Below, one piece after another: positions 1 to 6,542 of a DNA stretch of 14,091 bases. Within the stretch, counting starts at the first letter, position 1. Each line of letters begins with the position of its first letter. This stretch comes from Serpentinicella sp031432315 (GTDB lineage Bacteria > Bacillota > Clostridia > Peptostreptococcales > Natronincolaceae). The position numbers were made by a program, and so were the translations under genes. Under the pieces are notes generated by a model, which saw only the letters and a list, made by a program, of their open reading frames with translations, was not told the origin of the DNA and ran no database searches. Where the stretch lies: NCBI RefSeq assembly GCF_031432315.1, contig NZ_JAVKGO010000021.1, positions 1-14,091 on the forward strand, in the 5' to 3' direction.

Positions 1-161
1 AATGCGAAGAATTATATCTACACAATAGAGAATTATCTGATGTTAATGAAGTAAAAGATTTAGTTAATAACTACTTAGATTACTACAATAATTATAGACC
101 TCAAAAACGATTAGGTGGATTACCTCCACAAAAACATACAGGTATAAATGCGGCATCTTAG
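1..161 (+). CDS. IS3-family transposase, C-terminal fragment (cut by window edge)
   Basis: The frame runs from the left edge (first full codon at base 3) to a TAG at 159-161 and gives about 52 residues. The end reads YNNYRPQKRLGGLPPQKH, preceded by EELYLHNRELSDVNEVKDLV. This is the typical C-terminal end of the DDE integrase core of IS3-family (IS150/IS3 group) transposases, where the N-Y-R-P-Q-x-x-L-G-G-x-x-P motif follows the last catalytic glutamate. That glutamate and the rest of OrfB lie outside the window, so completeness of the element cannot be judged. It is read on the plus strand, opposite to the neighbouring cassette genes, which fits an independent insertion. Family call is confident; subgroup is not. 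Confidence 0.85.
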   Translation, partial: CEELYLHNRELSDVNEVKDLVNNYLDYYNNYRPQKRLGGLPPQKHTGINAAS

Positions 162-336
162 TTAAGGAACAGTAATGCTCAAATTGAGCATTGTTATAGT
201 AGGGACAGTTAGGATCAAGAGCGTTAAATCTGGTCTTTTTCGAGACCTTTAAAAATTATAGTGCCAGAAAAAAATCACATTATTTAACCGTACCCAAGGT
301 GTAACCTAAAATGGGTCTTGACCACACCGTCCCCTT
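162..336 (+). mobile_element. Non-coding right end of the IS element, possibly composite
   Basis: No gene is seen here. Directly after the transposase stop is a hairpin at 174-192 (9-bp arms AATGCTCAA/TTGAGCATT, 1-nt loop), followed by AGGGACAG (201-208), a plausible IS3-type terminal sequence. Further on are nested inverted repeats: GTTAAAT (223-229) with ATTTAAC (282-288), GGTCT/AGACC (232-247), GGTGT/ACACC (298-302/324-328) enclosing GGTC-TT-GACC (314-323), and then CCGTCCCC (328-334). The reading frame of the interrupted cassette gene seems to be lost at about 336, so foreign sequence extends that far. The IS may end near 208, with 209-336 belonging to an older element, or the IS may run to about 336. 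The left end is outside the window, so no target duplication can be tested. Confidence 0.5.
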
Positions 337-412
337 TTGTTTTGAAATCTATTCTGAAATTTGAATCATATTGAGGATTTTTTTGCAGTAATTCATTATA
401 AATTTTCAACAT
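284..412 (-). pseudogene. Start of a second integron-cassette gene, interrupted by mobile-element DNA
   Basis: On the minus strand an ATG (412-410) sits 5 nt after a strong Shine-Dalgarno (AGAGGAGGG, 426-418), 40 nt beyond the core box of the attC-like site. The frame begins MLKIYNELLQKNPQYDSNF and runs 42 codons to a TAA at 286-284. Roughly the first 25 codons look native; the rest reads through the structured foreign segment starting near 336 and is probably junk. This is the layout of the first gene of the next cassette, broken by insertion. I do not recognise the protein, and the remaining piece is too short for a function. The rest of the gene, if it survives, lies beyond the IS outside the window. 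Confidence 0.5.
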
Positions 413-449
413 GTTTACCCTCCTCTAATATAGAAACCTAGCAGTTATG

Positions 450-570
450 TCACCTAACGTTTTCGTATCTCCGACGCTCCTGAACTGGACCCACGAAGCC
501 CTTCTTCCTTGGCGGTGCTTGCACCCAGTGAAGGGGTGTGCGTAGCGAATGGAGATATATTGTTAGGTGA
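450..570 (-). other. attC-like integron recombination site
   Basis: A 121-bp fold-back element. Its ends are perfect 9-bp inverted repeats, TCACCTAAC (450-458) and GTTAGGTGA (562-570). They contain exact matches to the attC core consensus: RYYYAAC (ACCTAAC) and GTTRRRY (GTTAGGT). Inside is a second paired block TATCTCC (466-472)/GGAGATA (551-557), separated from the outer one by unequal spacers of 7 and 4 nt, in the position of the L boxes. Then CGCT/AGCG (475-478/544-547), CCCTTC/GAAGGG (499-504/530-535) and an apical GGTGC-TT-GCACC (514-525). Outer R pair, spacer, L pair and a long variable stem is the attC architecture. The cores are symmetric, so direction is inferred: minus strand, because it lies 38 nt after the gajB stop and its flank complements the other cassette end. 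A generic fold-back repeat is the alternative. Confidence 0.75.
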
Positions 571-608
571 TGTTGGCAACGGAAGTATCCATGGTAATTT
601 ATTAAAAG

Positions 609-2171
609 CTACTTGATAACCTTTATAACATTTTCAATCTCAATATCAAAACCTAATCTAGAAGTACTTAATACCGCATGATTGATATACCCCAAGTATC
701 TTCTTTTGATGTATTCATTTTCTGCCAAAATCAAAAGCCTTTCTTCTGGTCTTGAAACAGCTACATAGTGAAGGAACTTTATATCAGGCCTCCCAAAATC
801 ATAATTTCCTGCATTTATTATAACCTGATTGAATTCTAATCCCTTTGAGGAATGAATCGTCCCTGATGTTAGCTTGTATCTATCTTGGTTATATGTCGCT
901 ACATACTGCTCATCTATTACAACATCATATAACAGCTCAACTTCATATTTTATTTTTTCAGTTACTATATCGTACCCCAAATAGTTATATAAACTATAAC
1001 AATAACCATAAAAAACCTCATTTTGTTCAATACTGTCCTTAATAATATTCAATTTCGTTTTTAGCATAAATACTCTAAAGTCATCTGGTATTGGTATTTC
1101 ATCTCTAAAATCGTACTCACTATACCTATGCTTTAATATAAAGTTCGCTATACCTCTAGCTATCCAAATATGCTCACTCTCCATAGTTGCATAATCTAGA
1201 GGTGAACTCGGAATATAAACAAAATCAAGTCCTGTAGCATTAAGTCTTTCGCACCATGATTTCGCATCATCATTACTAAAATTTAACATTGCACATTTCT
1301 CATCTAAATTGAGCCATTCTTTAATATAGTAAGAGGCATCATCTTTATCAGTATACCTGTGCAGGATTACTTCATTATTAAAATCTATTGGTTGATAATA
1401 TTCTCTTACCGAATCCATAAATATGTTGGAGTAGTTCTGAATTGCTTTGTTAGAGCGAAAGTTATGTCTTAACTCAAATCTTGTAAATCCTTCTTTCTCA
1501 AACAATCCAGTAAAGCCCCTACTGTATGCACCTCTCCAACCATATATCGACTGTTTTGCATCACCAACAATGAATAGCGGAATCTCAAGTACGTCACATA
1601 AATACATAAAAAACTTATGCATATCAATATCACTATCTTGGTATTCATCTATATATATTCTGTAGTACTTTGCTTTCATAAATCTTCTAGCTGAATGAGA
1701 ATTCTTCAGTATCTCCAACGCTAACTGAAAAGCGAAGTTCTTCGTATTGTCATTATATTTACACATCAACTGTGTGTTTTGAATCTTTTCAACTCCTTCA
1801 TTAAAGTCACTAATCTGATTCTCATTGCTGAAGTCAGGTTTAATATCTCTTTTGAAATCAGTGCCATAGATATCATACATAAATGGTTGAATAATCTCTG
1901 ACCAAACAAAATTATCACTGGTTCCAACAAATCCATCTCCACAATTCGGTCCAAGTCTATTTAAAATTTCTTTAGCTGCTTTTCTGGTAAAAGTTATCGC
2001 TGCAAAAGTTTGAAAGGTCTTATTCTCCTTTGAGTCTCTTTTGATTCTCAATACCGTTGTATATGTCTTACCTGTCCCAGCACTAGCACTGATAACAACA
2101 TTCCCTTCTTGAGTCAGGACTTGTTCTCTAATATCATTATCTATTGGCAACATAAGATCTATTGGCAACAT
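609..2171 (-). CDS. gajB: Gabija defence protein GajB, UvrD-like helicase
   Basis: A 520-residue superfamily 1A helicase with the motifs in order: Walker A SASAGTGKT (28-36), Ia TFTRKAAKEIL (60-70), Walker B/DExQD as IDEYQD (174-179), motif III VGDAKQSIYGWRGA (202-215), motif IV-type LRHNFRSN (234-241), motif V TIHSSKGLEFNQV (438-450) and motif VI YVAVSRPEERL (469-479). It is shorter than full UvrD/PcrA (about 700), as usual for GajB. Known role in Gabija: GajB binds the GajA tetramer, senses DNA ends and hydrolyses nucleotides during phage infection. Start at 2171 is supported by GGTGAG 5 nt upstream. An in-frame ATG 18 nt later lies in the second copy of an 18-bp duplication and has no RBS. 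The gene overlaps gajA by 13 bp, which suggests translational coupling. Confidence 0.92.
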   Translation of the reverse strand: MLPIDLMLPIDNDIREQVLTQEGNVVISASAGTGKTYTTVLRIKRDSKENKTFQTFAAITFTRKAAKEILNRLGPNCGDGFVGTSDNFVWSEIIQPFMYDIYGTDFKRDIKPDFSNENQISDFNEGVEKIQNTQLMCKYNDNTKNFAFQLALEILKNSHSARRFMKAKYYRIYIDEYQDSDIDMHKFFMYLCDVLEIPLFIVGDAKQSIYGWRGAYSRGFTGLFEKEGFTRFELRHNFRSNKAIQNYSNIFMDSVREYYQPIDFNNEVILHRYTDKDDASYYIKEWLNLDEKCAMLNFSNDDAKSWCERLNATGLDFVYIPSSPLDYATMESEHIWIARGIANFILKHRYSEYDFRDEIPIPDDFRVFMLKTKLNIIKDSIEQNEVFYGYCYSLYNYLGYDIVTEKIKYEVELLYDVVIDEQYVATYNQDRYKLTSGTIHSSKGLEFNQVIINAGNYDFGRPDIKFLHYVAVSRPEERLLILAENEYIKRRYLGYINHAVLSTSRLGFDIEIENVIKVIK

Positions 2172-2174
2172 AAG
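2139..2174 (-). repeat. Perfect 18-bp tandem duplication at the gajA/gajB junction
   Basis: Two head-to-tail identical 18-bp copies (2139-2156 and 2157-2174; unit ATCTATTGGCAACATAAG on the plus strand). Each contains the gajB ATG followed by LPID codons, so GajB begins MLPIDLMLPID. The upstream copy also holds the gajA stop (TAG, 2161-2159). Because 18 is a multiple of three, gain or loss of a copy changes GajB by six residues and leaves the gajA end and the 13-bp overlap intact. Confidence 0.95.
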
Positions 2175-3895
2175 CTCACCAACTCTCTAATGCATTCAAA
2201 GCGGTCATGGTTATAAATAACATCGATATCATTAATGTTCATATATTTGCACAATCCAATCATATGCTTCATTTTAGCTTCTTGAAGGTAATCAACACCA
2301 TTCTTTGAACTATTATTATCACTCGCAAAATCATCCATCAGTTCTTGGATTGCTTCATATAAATCATTTTCTAGGTCAATTCTAGATAAATAGATATTAC
2401 TCATTATTAAGTCATCAATTTCCTCTGAATAATGGTCATCATATATTTCTCGCTTAACATCTTTTCGATATTCTTCTTCAGCTTCATATTCATCTACATC
2501 ATTTATTTGAAGATTATCTACTGAATCTTCAGAGATTAGAGATAAACAACGGTTCACCCCAAGTAAATTGACATCACCTCTTGATTTGTTAAATCGCAAA
2601 TCATTATCAGTGCGAACGATAACCTCAATTCCTAAACAGGTTAAAATATTATAGTATTCACTAAAGTTAATGCCATCTACCTCAAGGATATACCCCCCAA
2701 GACTTTCATATCTTTGACATTTATCGTGTAGTACTCTCTCAAATAGGATCTTTTTAGATGGTCCTTCGACTAGCAAAACAACATCTGCATATATGGCTTC
2801 AGCCAAATTCTGATTTAGTTTCTGCTTCAGTGTCTTATACTCTTCAGGAACTATATAAGTATGAGATTTTCCAATTACTAAACAGTCTTTAAATAGCTTA
2901 ATCAATTTTACTTCATCCATCTGACTCACAATAAGAGATGAGTGTGTAGTCATAAATAAGTACTTAAATACTTCATCTGAAAAAATCTGATAAGATAGTG
3001 CAATCTGCATTGACCTATGCAAATGATTTTCAATTTCCTCAATTAAAAAGATGTTTATTTTCTCTTCTTCTTGCCTTCTGTTTTCTAGAGTTAATAAAGT
3101 ATATGCTAATATCTTCTTTCTACCATCACCTGCTGTTGGGTATGTTTCACATACTTCATTCAAAATATATGGAGTTAGTTTACTATGTAAGTTACTTACT
3201 TCAATCTCTGATTTAATAGTTACGTTAAATCCTTGTTCATCCCTAAATTTTTTATATTCCTCAACTATCTCTTGTTCAAAAGTCTTAATTGCAGATAAAT
3301 CACCCACACTATCATTGAGTTCTTCTATTTTAGTTGTTAAATCTTCTCTTTCTTCGTCAGTTAAACTAGATTCTTTCTTGAATATTTCTTTTGAATATTT
3401 CTTGAAAGTGCTTTCAAGCTGAATGGACGAATCAATATAGACTACATTAATGTGTTTGTCCAATTCAAAATACTGTTGTTTACTTGGAATATCTTCCAAA
3501 TTGTCCAAATCAATTCCCCAGAACAGATTGGGCTCTCCCACTAATCTCTTTTTGTCATAGGTAGCATTTAATTGAATGAATACAACCTCAGCATCTGATG
3601 TAATTGCACCTTTCATCATCTTGAATATTTTCTTATTATCAGAGTCATCTTCATTATCATCAATTTGAATTGTAAGTGTTATACTAATTTCTTTTGAAGT
3701 ATCCTTGTTATAATAATCAGAGTCTATAAATCCATCTCTTCTATAGTTTCTGTCAAGTAAATATCTTAACGCTGCCAAAAAATTGCTCTTTCCTATATCA
3801 TTTAAGCCAAAAATTATGTTACGATTAGTTAAATCAATATCTACTTCTTTAAAATTCCTAAAATTTTTGATGGTTAAATGTTTAAATATCATCAT
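2159..3895 (-). CDS. gajA: Gabija defence protein GajA, OLD-family ATPase/TOPRIM nuclease
   Basis: About 578 residues from the chosen start. N-terminal ABC-type ATPase: LTIKNFRNF (7-15), Walker A GLNDIGKS (30-37), signature-like TAGDGRKKI (254-262), Walker B IFLIEEIENHLH (282-293) and switch His in MTTHSS (H318). C-terminal TOPRIM: LLVEGPSKK (glutamate at 377), VRTDNDL (D430, D432), then DLENDLYEA (D507-D511) and a lysine at 541. This layout, followed directly by a UvrD-like gene, is the class 2 OLD arrangement defining Gabija. GajA is a tetrameric DNA endonuclease held inactive by nucleotides and released when they fall during infection. Start: AGGAGG at 3904-3899 lies 3 nt before ATG 3895 and 6 nt before ATG 3892; ATG 3913 upstream has only AAGG placed too close. 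Either 3895 or 3892 is plausible (578 or 577 residues). Confidence 0.92.
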   Translation of the reverse strand: MMIFKHLTIKNFRNFKEVDIDLTNRNIIFGLNDIGKSNFLAALRYLLDRNYRRDGFIDSDYYNKDTSKEISITLTIQIDDNEDDSDNKKIFKMMKGAITSDAEVVFIQLNATYDKKRLVGEPNLFWGIDLDNLEDIPSKQQYFELDKHINVVYIDSSIQLESTFKKYSKEIFKKESSLTDEEREDLTTKIEELNDSVGDLSAIKTFEQEIVEEYKKFRDEQGFNVTIKSEIEVSNLHSKLTPYILNEVCETYPTAGDGRKKILAYTLLTLENRRQEEEKINIFLIEEIENHLHRSMQIALSYQIFSDEVFKYLFMTTHSSLIVSQMDEVKLIKLFKDCLVIGKSHTYIVPEEYKTLKQKLNQNLAEAIYADVVLLVEGPSKKILFERVLHDKCQRYESLGGYILEVDGINFSEYYNILTCLGIEVIVRTDNDLRFNKSRGDVNLLGVNRCLSLISEDSVDNLQINDVDEYEAEEEYRKDVKREIYDDHYSEEIDDLIMSNIYLSRIDLENDLYEAIQELMDDFASDNNSSKNGVDYLQEAKMKHMIGLCKYMNINDIDVIYNHDRFECIRELVSLCCQ

Positions 3896-3896
3896 G

Positions 3897-3906
3897 CTCC
3901 TCCTCT
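3897..3906 (-). promoter_or_regulatory. gajA ribosome binding site
   Basis: AGAGGAGGAG on the minus strand directly precedes two consecutive ATG codons (3895, 3892). It sits inside the frame of an upstream ATG at 3913, so the strength and spacing of this site argue that translation starts at 3895 or 3892. A candidate -10 box TATTAT (3928-3923) lies further upstream, without a convincing -35 partner. Confidence 0.7.
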
Positions 3907-3969
3907 TTGTCATCCTTTTTGTATAATATCTTTATATAGAACCATATAACTTGTGGATATTTAGCACTA

Positions 3970-4060
3970 GTTGCCAATTTCGTCTAACTCCTTTATTTAC
4001 GTAAACCCTCAGTAATACTTAGAAATGAGAAGGATATACGAACAGTTTCAGGAATCCACC
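3970..4060 (-). other. attI-like junction between integrase remnant and Gabija cassette
   Basis: On the minus strand a GTTAGAC box (3988-3982) matches the GTTRRRY recombination core. It lies 72 nt after the stop of the recombinase remnant and about 87 nt before the gajA start. The sequence before it, AAATAAAGGA, is non-coding. Such a box between the 3' end of an integrase gene and the first cassette is the arrangement known for integrons with the integrase in the same direction as the cassettes (Treponema denticola type). I cannot identify the accessory L, DR1 or DR2 boxes of attI with confidence. A second GTTAGAC (4076-4070) falls in the recombinase codons for Pro-Leu-Asp and may be coincidence. 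Confidence 0.5.
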
Positions 4061-4348
4061 CTAAAGCTGGTCTAACGGATTCGTAATCTTCTCCAAAGAC
4101 TGTACGGAAACATGGGTGTAAATCTCCGTAGTCTTACTACTCTTATGTCCAAGTAACTCCTGAATAAAGCGCAAATCTACCCCGGCTTCCAACATATGCG
4201 TAGCATAGGAATGTCTAAGACTGTGAAAGGATAAATTCTTCTTTATCCCTACTGCCTCTACAGCATTATTAAATACGGTTTGTATTTTATTAATCCTTCT
4301 TATGGGGAATATGTACCAGATAGTTGTTATGGTAAGTATAGTGTTCAT
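4061..4348 (-). pseudogene. Tyrosine recombinase (IntI-like) C-terminal remnant
   Basis: A 95-residue frame whose last 60 residues are a clear tyrosine-recombinase catalytic end: SFHSLRHSYATHMLEAGVDL (His and Arg of the HxxR box), LGHKSSKTTEIYTHV (LGH His and tyrosine nucleophile), and the end TNPLDQL, which resembles the SPLD ending of many integron integrases. The first catalytic Arg, beta-hairpin Lys and whole N-terminal DNA-binding domain (expected length about 280-340) are missing. Upstream the frame meets a TGA two codons before the ATG, there is no RBS, and the first 15 or so residues do not look like the family. It is therefore a decayed gene. Its position beside an attI/attC pair suggests the cassette integrase, although the IntI-specific insertion lies in the missing or divergent part, so another XerC/D-like phage or transposon integrase remains possible. 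Confidence 0.75.
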
Positions 4349-4601
4349 TTCTCATGGAAGAACCATCTCGTTATCCCAAAATTTTGAAAATTTAAGTCTA
4401 TTGTACCATTAGATCCCTTATGTTTTCAATCAAAATCCCCTAAACTTATCGTCTAGGGGAACATATATTACTCTTTTATTTTTATCTAAAACCTTCCACA
4501 TCAGTGATTCCAATCTATTCATTATCTATCAACACACATCACTCAGTCGTAGAATGTTTCCAATCGAACTACGCTTCACTCGTGCTCTTTGATATTCCTG
4601 A
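4349..4601. other. Intergenic stretch without recognisable gene
   Basis: About 250 bp between the recombinase remnant and the tandem repeats. It contains one clear hairpin, TCCCCTA/TAGGGGA at 4436-4442/4454-4460 (11-nt loop), without a good T tract on either strand. The part just before 4602 (CCAATCG, CACTCG, then CTGACATGAG) looks faintly like a degraded copy of the adjacent repeat unit. It presumably holds the decayed 5' part of the recombinase, but I could not trace any of its frames. Confidence 0.5.
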
Positions 4602-5040
4602 CATGAGACGTATATTAGCTCGTCCAACGACAAAGGAGTTGTTGACGAACTTATGCAAGGAAATCTCAAATCTTTGATTTGTTGATTTCTACTGCCATCT
4701 ACTTCCTCAGTCGTTTCACTCCTTCACAAGTAGTGTTACGGTTCCACCGTCGTTTTCTAGCCAATCGCAATTTTACTCTTGGGGAAACTTGGCATGAGAC
4801 GTATATTAGCTCGTCCAACGACAAAGGAGTTGTTGACGAACTTATGCACGGAAATCTCAAATCTTTGATTTGTTGATTTCTACTGCCATCTACTTCTTCA
4901 GTCGTTTCACTCCTTCACAAGTAGTGTTACGGTTCCGCCGTCGTTTTCTAGCCAATCGCAATTTTGCTCTTGGGAAAACTTGGCATGAGACGTACATCTA
5001 CTTCCTCAGTCGTTTCACTCCTTCACAAGTAGTGTTACGG
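4602..5040. repeat. 191-bp tandem repeat array including the rlmD 3' end
   Basis: Two full units (4602-4792 and 4793-4983) differ at about five positions. A third, internally deleted unit (4984-5040) keeps the first 11 bases (CATGAGACGTA) and then jumps to the CATCTACTTCCTCAG segment, losing about 83 bp. Unit 3 ends within rlmD: its last 26 bases encode the final VTLLVKE codons and the stop, and both upstream units carry the same stretch. Within the full unit are two inverted repeats: CGTCCAACGAC with GTTGTTGACG around AAAGGA (4620-4646, one bulge, one G-T pair), and CAAATC-TTT-GATTTG (4667-4681). No open frame within it looks like a real protein. Confidence 0.9.
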
Positions 5041-6367
5041 CTTCAACATGAGCTGTATGGGGAAACATATCTACTGGTTGTACTTCTACTGTTTTGTATC
5101 CTTTTTCTTCTAGGTAGGCTAGGTCTCTTGCTAGGGTTGAGGGGTTGCAGGAGACGTAGACGATTTTATTTGGTGCCATGTTTACAATGGTTTCTAGTAC
5201 GGTTTCTTCGCACCCTTTTCTTGGTGGGTCTACAACGACAACGTCTGCTGTTTTGTTTTGTTTATATAATTTTGGTACGACTTCTTCTGCTTTTCCTACG
5301 AAAAATTCTGCATTGTCAATGTTGTTGATTCTTGCATTTTCTTTTGCGTCTTCTATTGCTGCGTTAACGACTTCTACTCCGTAGACTTTTTTTGCTTTTT
5401 TCGCTAGAAATAAGGAGATGGTACCGATACCGCAGTATATGTCAAAAACGTTTTCTTCTCCGTTTAAATCTGCATATTCTAAGGCTTTTTCGTAAAGCAC
5501 TTTTGTTTGTACTGGATTAACTTGATAGAAGGAATGGGCAGATATATTAAACTTCAGATCACCTATGTAATCCACAATTTTGTCTTCTCCGTATATGGTA
5601 TTACTCTCTTTTCCGAAAATCACATTTGTATTTTTATCGTTAATGTTATGTACGATGCTTTTAAGACCTTCTACTTTTTTTACTAAAGCTTCTACAAGGG
5701 CTTCTTTATTTGGTAAGCTTTTTTCGTTTGTAATTAATACGACCATTACTTCTCCGGTTGTAAATCCAACTTTTGTTACAACATGGCGTAGTAGTCCTTT
5801 TTTTGTTTTTTCATTATATACGGTTACGTTATTTTTTTCTATGTAATCTTTTATAACTTCTGTAACTGTTGTATTGATTGGTGATTGTATATGGCAGTAG
5901 TCAGTATCTACAATGTCATGGCTACCTTTTTTATAAAAGCCTAGTATGGCTTTGCCTGCTTGGATTCCTATAGGAAACTGGGCCTTATTTCGGTACTCGT
6001 ATGGATTTTCCATACCTAAGGTTGGGTGAACTTTTGTTTCTATTTTTCCTATTCTTGATAGGGTTTGTTCTACACGTTTTGTTTTTATATCTAGCTGACC
6101 TTGGTAGTTCATATGCATGATTTGGCATCCACCACAAATAGATGCTTTTGGGCATGCTGGTTCTATTCGGGTTGTAGATGGATTGATGATTTTTACAATT
6201 TGACCTATGGCGTACTTTTTCTTTAAGGTAGCTATTTTTACTAATAACTGATCTCCGGGCAATCCACCCTCTACAAAAACTGTAAATCCATCTATCTTAC
6301 CTACACCTTCACCACTATGGCCTAAGTCTTCTACTGTCAACTCATATTGTTTATTTAATTCTAGCAT
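5015..6367 (-). CDS. rlmD: 23S rRNA (uracil-5-)-methyltransferase, RlmD/RumA type
   Basis: 450 residues, the family's normal length. It transfers a methyl group from SAM to C5 of a uracil in 23S rRNA (U1939 type; some Gram-positive members, called RlmCD, also modify U747). N-terminal TRAM domain (about 1-60, with VEDLGHSGEGVGKIDGFTVF); Fe-S cysteines C72, C78, C81 and C158; SAM motif FDIYCGIGTISLFLA (308-322); VVVDPPRKGC (377-386); catalytic Cys C407 in YVSCNPSTLARD; end HVEAVTLLVKE. Start chosen at 6367, preceded by AAAGGAGC 7 nt upstream. The stop and last eight codons lie in the 191-bp repeat array, but the protein end looks normal for the family. It appears monocistronic, facing away from the small plus-strand ORF. 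RlmD versus RlmCD cannot be settled by sequence. Confidence 0.93.
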   Translation of the reverse strand: MLELNKQYELTVEDLGHSGEGVGKIDGFTVFVEGGLPGDQLLVKIATLKKKYAIGQIVKIINPSTTRIEPACPKASICGGCQIMHMNYQGQLDIKTKRVEQTLSRIGKIETKVHPTLGMENPYEYRNKAQFPIGIQAGKAILGFYKKGSHDIVDTDYCHIQSPINTTVTEVIKDYIEKNNVTVYNEKTKKGLLRHVVTKVGFTTGEVMVVLITNEKSLPNKEALVEALVKKVEGLKSIVHNINDKNTNVIFGKESNTIYGEDKIVDYIGDLKFNISAHSFYQVNPVQTKVLYEKALEYADLNGEENVFDIYCGIGTISLFLAKKAKKVYGVEVVNAAIEDAKENARINNIDNAEFFVGKAEEVVPKLYKQNKTADVVVVDPPRKGCEETVLETIVNMAPNKIVYVSCNPSTLARDLAYLEEKGYKTVEVQPVDMFPHTAHVEAVTLLVKE

Positions 6368-6469
6368 TTTTTAAGCTCCTTTTTTGATTCTTTTGTCGAA
6401 TGGTTTCTTTTACTCTTTATTTTACACTAAATGCAGGTTATTTTGGTAGCTTTTGATGAACGATTTTTA

Positions 6470-6498
6470 TTTACCTTATATATTTGCTCCCGTATAAT
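6470..6498 (+). promoter_or_regulatory. Sigma-A type promoter for the 33-residue ORF
   Basis: A perfect -10 TATAAT (6493-6498) with a -35-like TTTACC (6470-6475) at exactly 17-bp spacing. It is followed 44 bp later by an ORF with a good RBS. This is the clearest promoter in the window and the main reason to take the short ORF seriously. Confidence 0.7.
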
Positions 6499-6542
6499 GA
6501 ATGTAAATATTTAGTTAGGACATGCTTAAAGGAGTTGATTAG

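Larger units (their letters stand above)
458..3987 (-). mobile_element. Integron gene cassette carrying a Gabija defence system
   Basis: Inferred cassette boundaries follow the attC rule of cleavage between G and TTRRRY. The 5' end is TTAGAC at 3987-3982 (after G 3988) and the 3' end is G 458 of the attC-like site. The cassette of about 3.5 kb holds only gajA and gajB, both in the sense orientation, with short margins of about 90 bp before gajA and 38 bp between gajB and attC. The sequence inside the 5' end, TTGGCAAC after the GTTAGAC box, is the complement of that flanking the attC R'' box: 3970-3988 versus 562-580 match at 15 of 19 positions in inverted orientation. In the excised circle these would extend the attC stem. 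Cassettes are usually about 0.5-1 kb with one gene, so a two-gene 3.5-kb cassette is large. Confidence 0.65.

Noticed and set aside
223..288. GTTAAAT...ATTTAAC as a second attC
   Set aside because: The boxes match the consensus individually but are in the inside-out order (GTTRRRY before RYYYAAC) on both strands, so this is not an attC geometry.
4301..4387. Short plus-strand frame opposite the recombinase remnant (contains YGEYVPDSCYGKY)
   Set aside because: About 28 codons bounded by stops, no RBS and no recognised family; probably chance in decayed sequence.
4620..4646. Possible attC core boxes in the repeat unit (GTCCAAC with an opposing GTT)
   Set aside because: GTCCAAC fits RYYYAAC, but the partner GTTGTTG does not fit GTTRRRY and the loop is only 6 nt, so there is no room for L boxes. 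A plain stem-loop is the better reading.
4679..5328. Two plus-strand frames (4679-4876, 4870-5328) sharing a similar peptide
   Set aside because: They are readings of the 191-bp repeat and of the rlmD antisense strand. Their similarity only reflects the DNA repeat; no RBS and no family resemblance.
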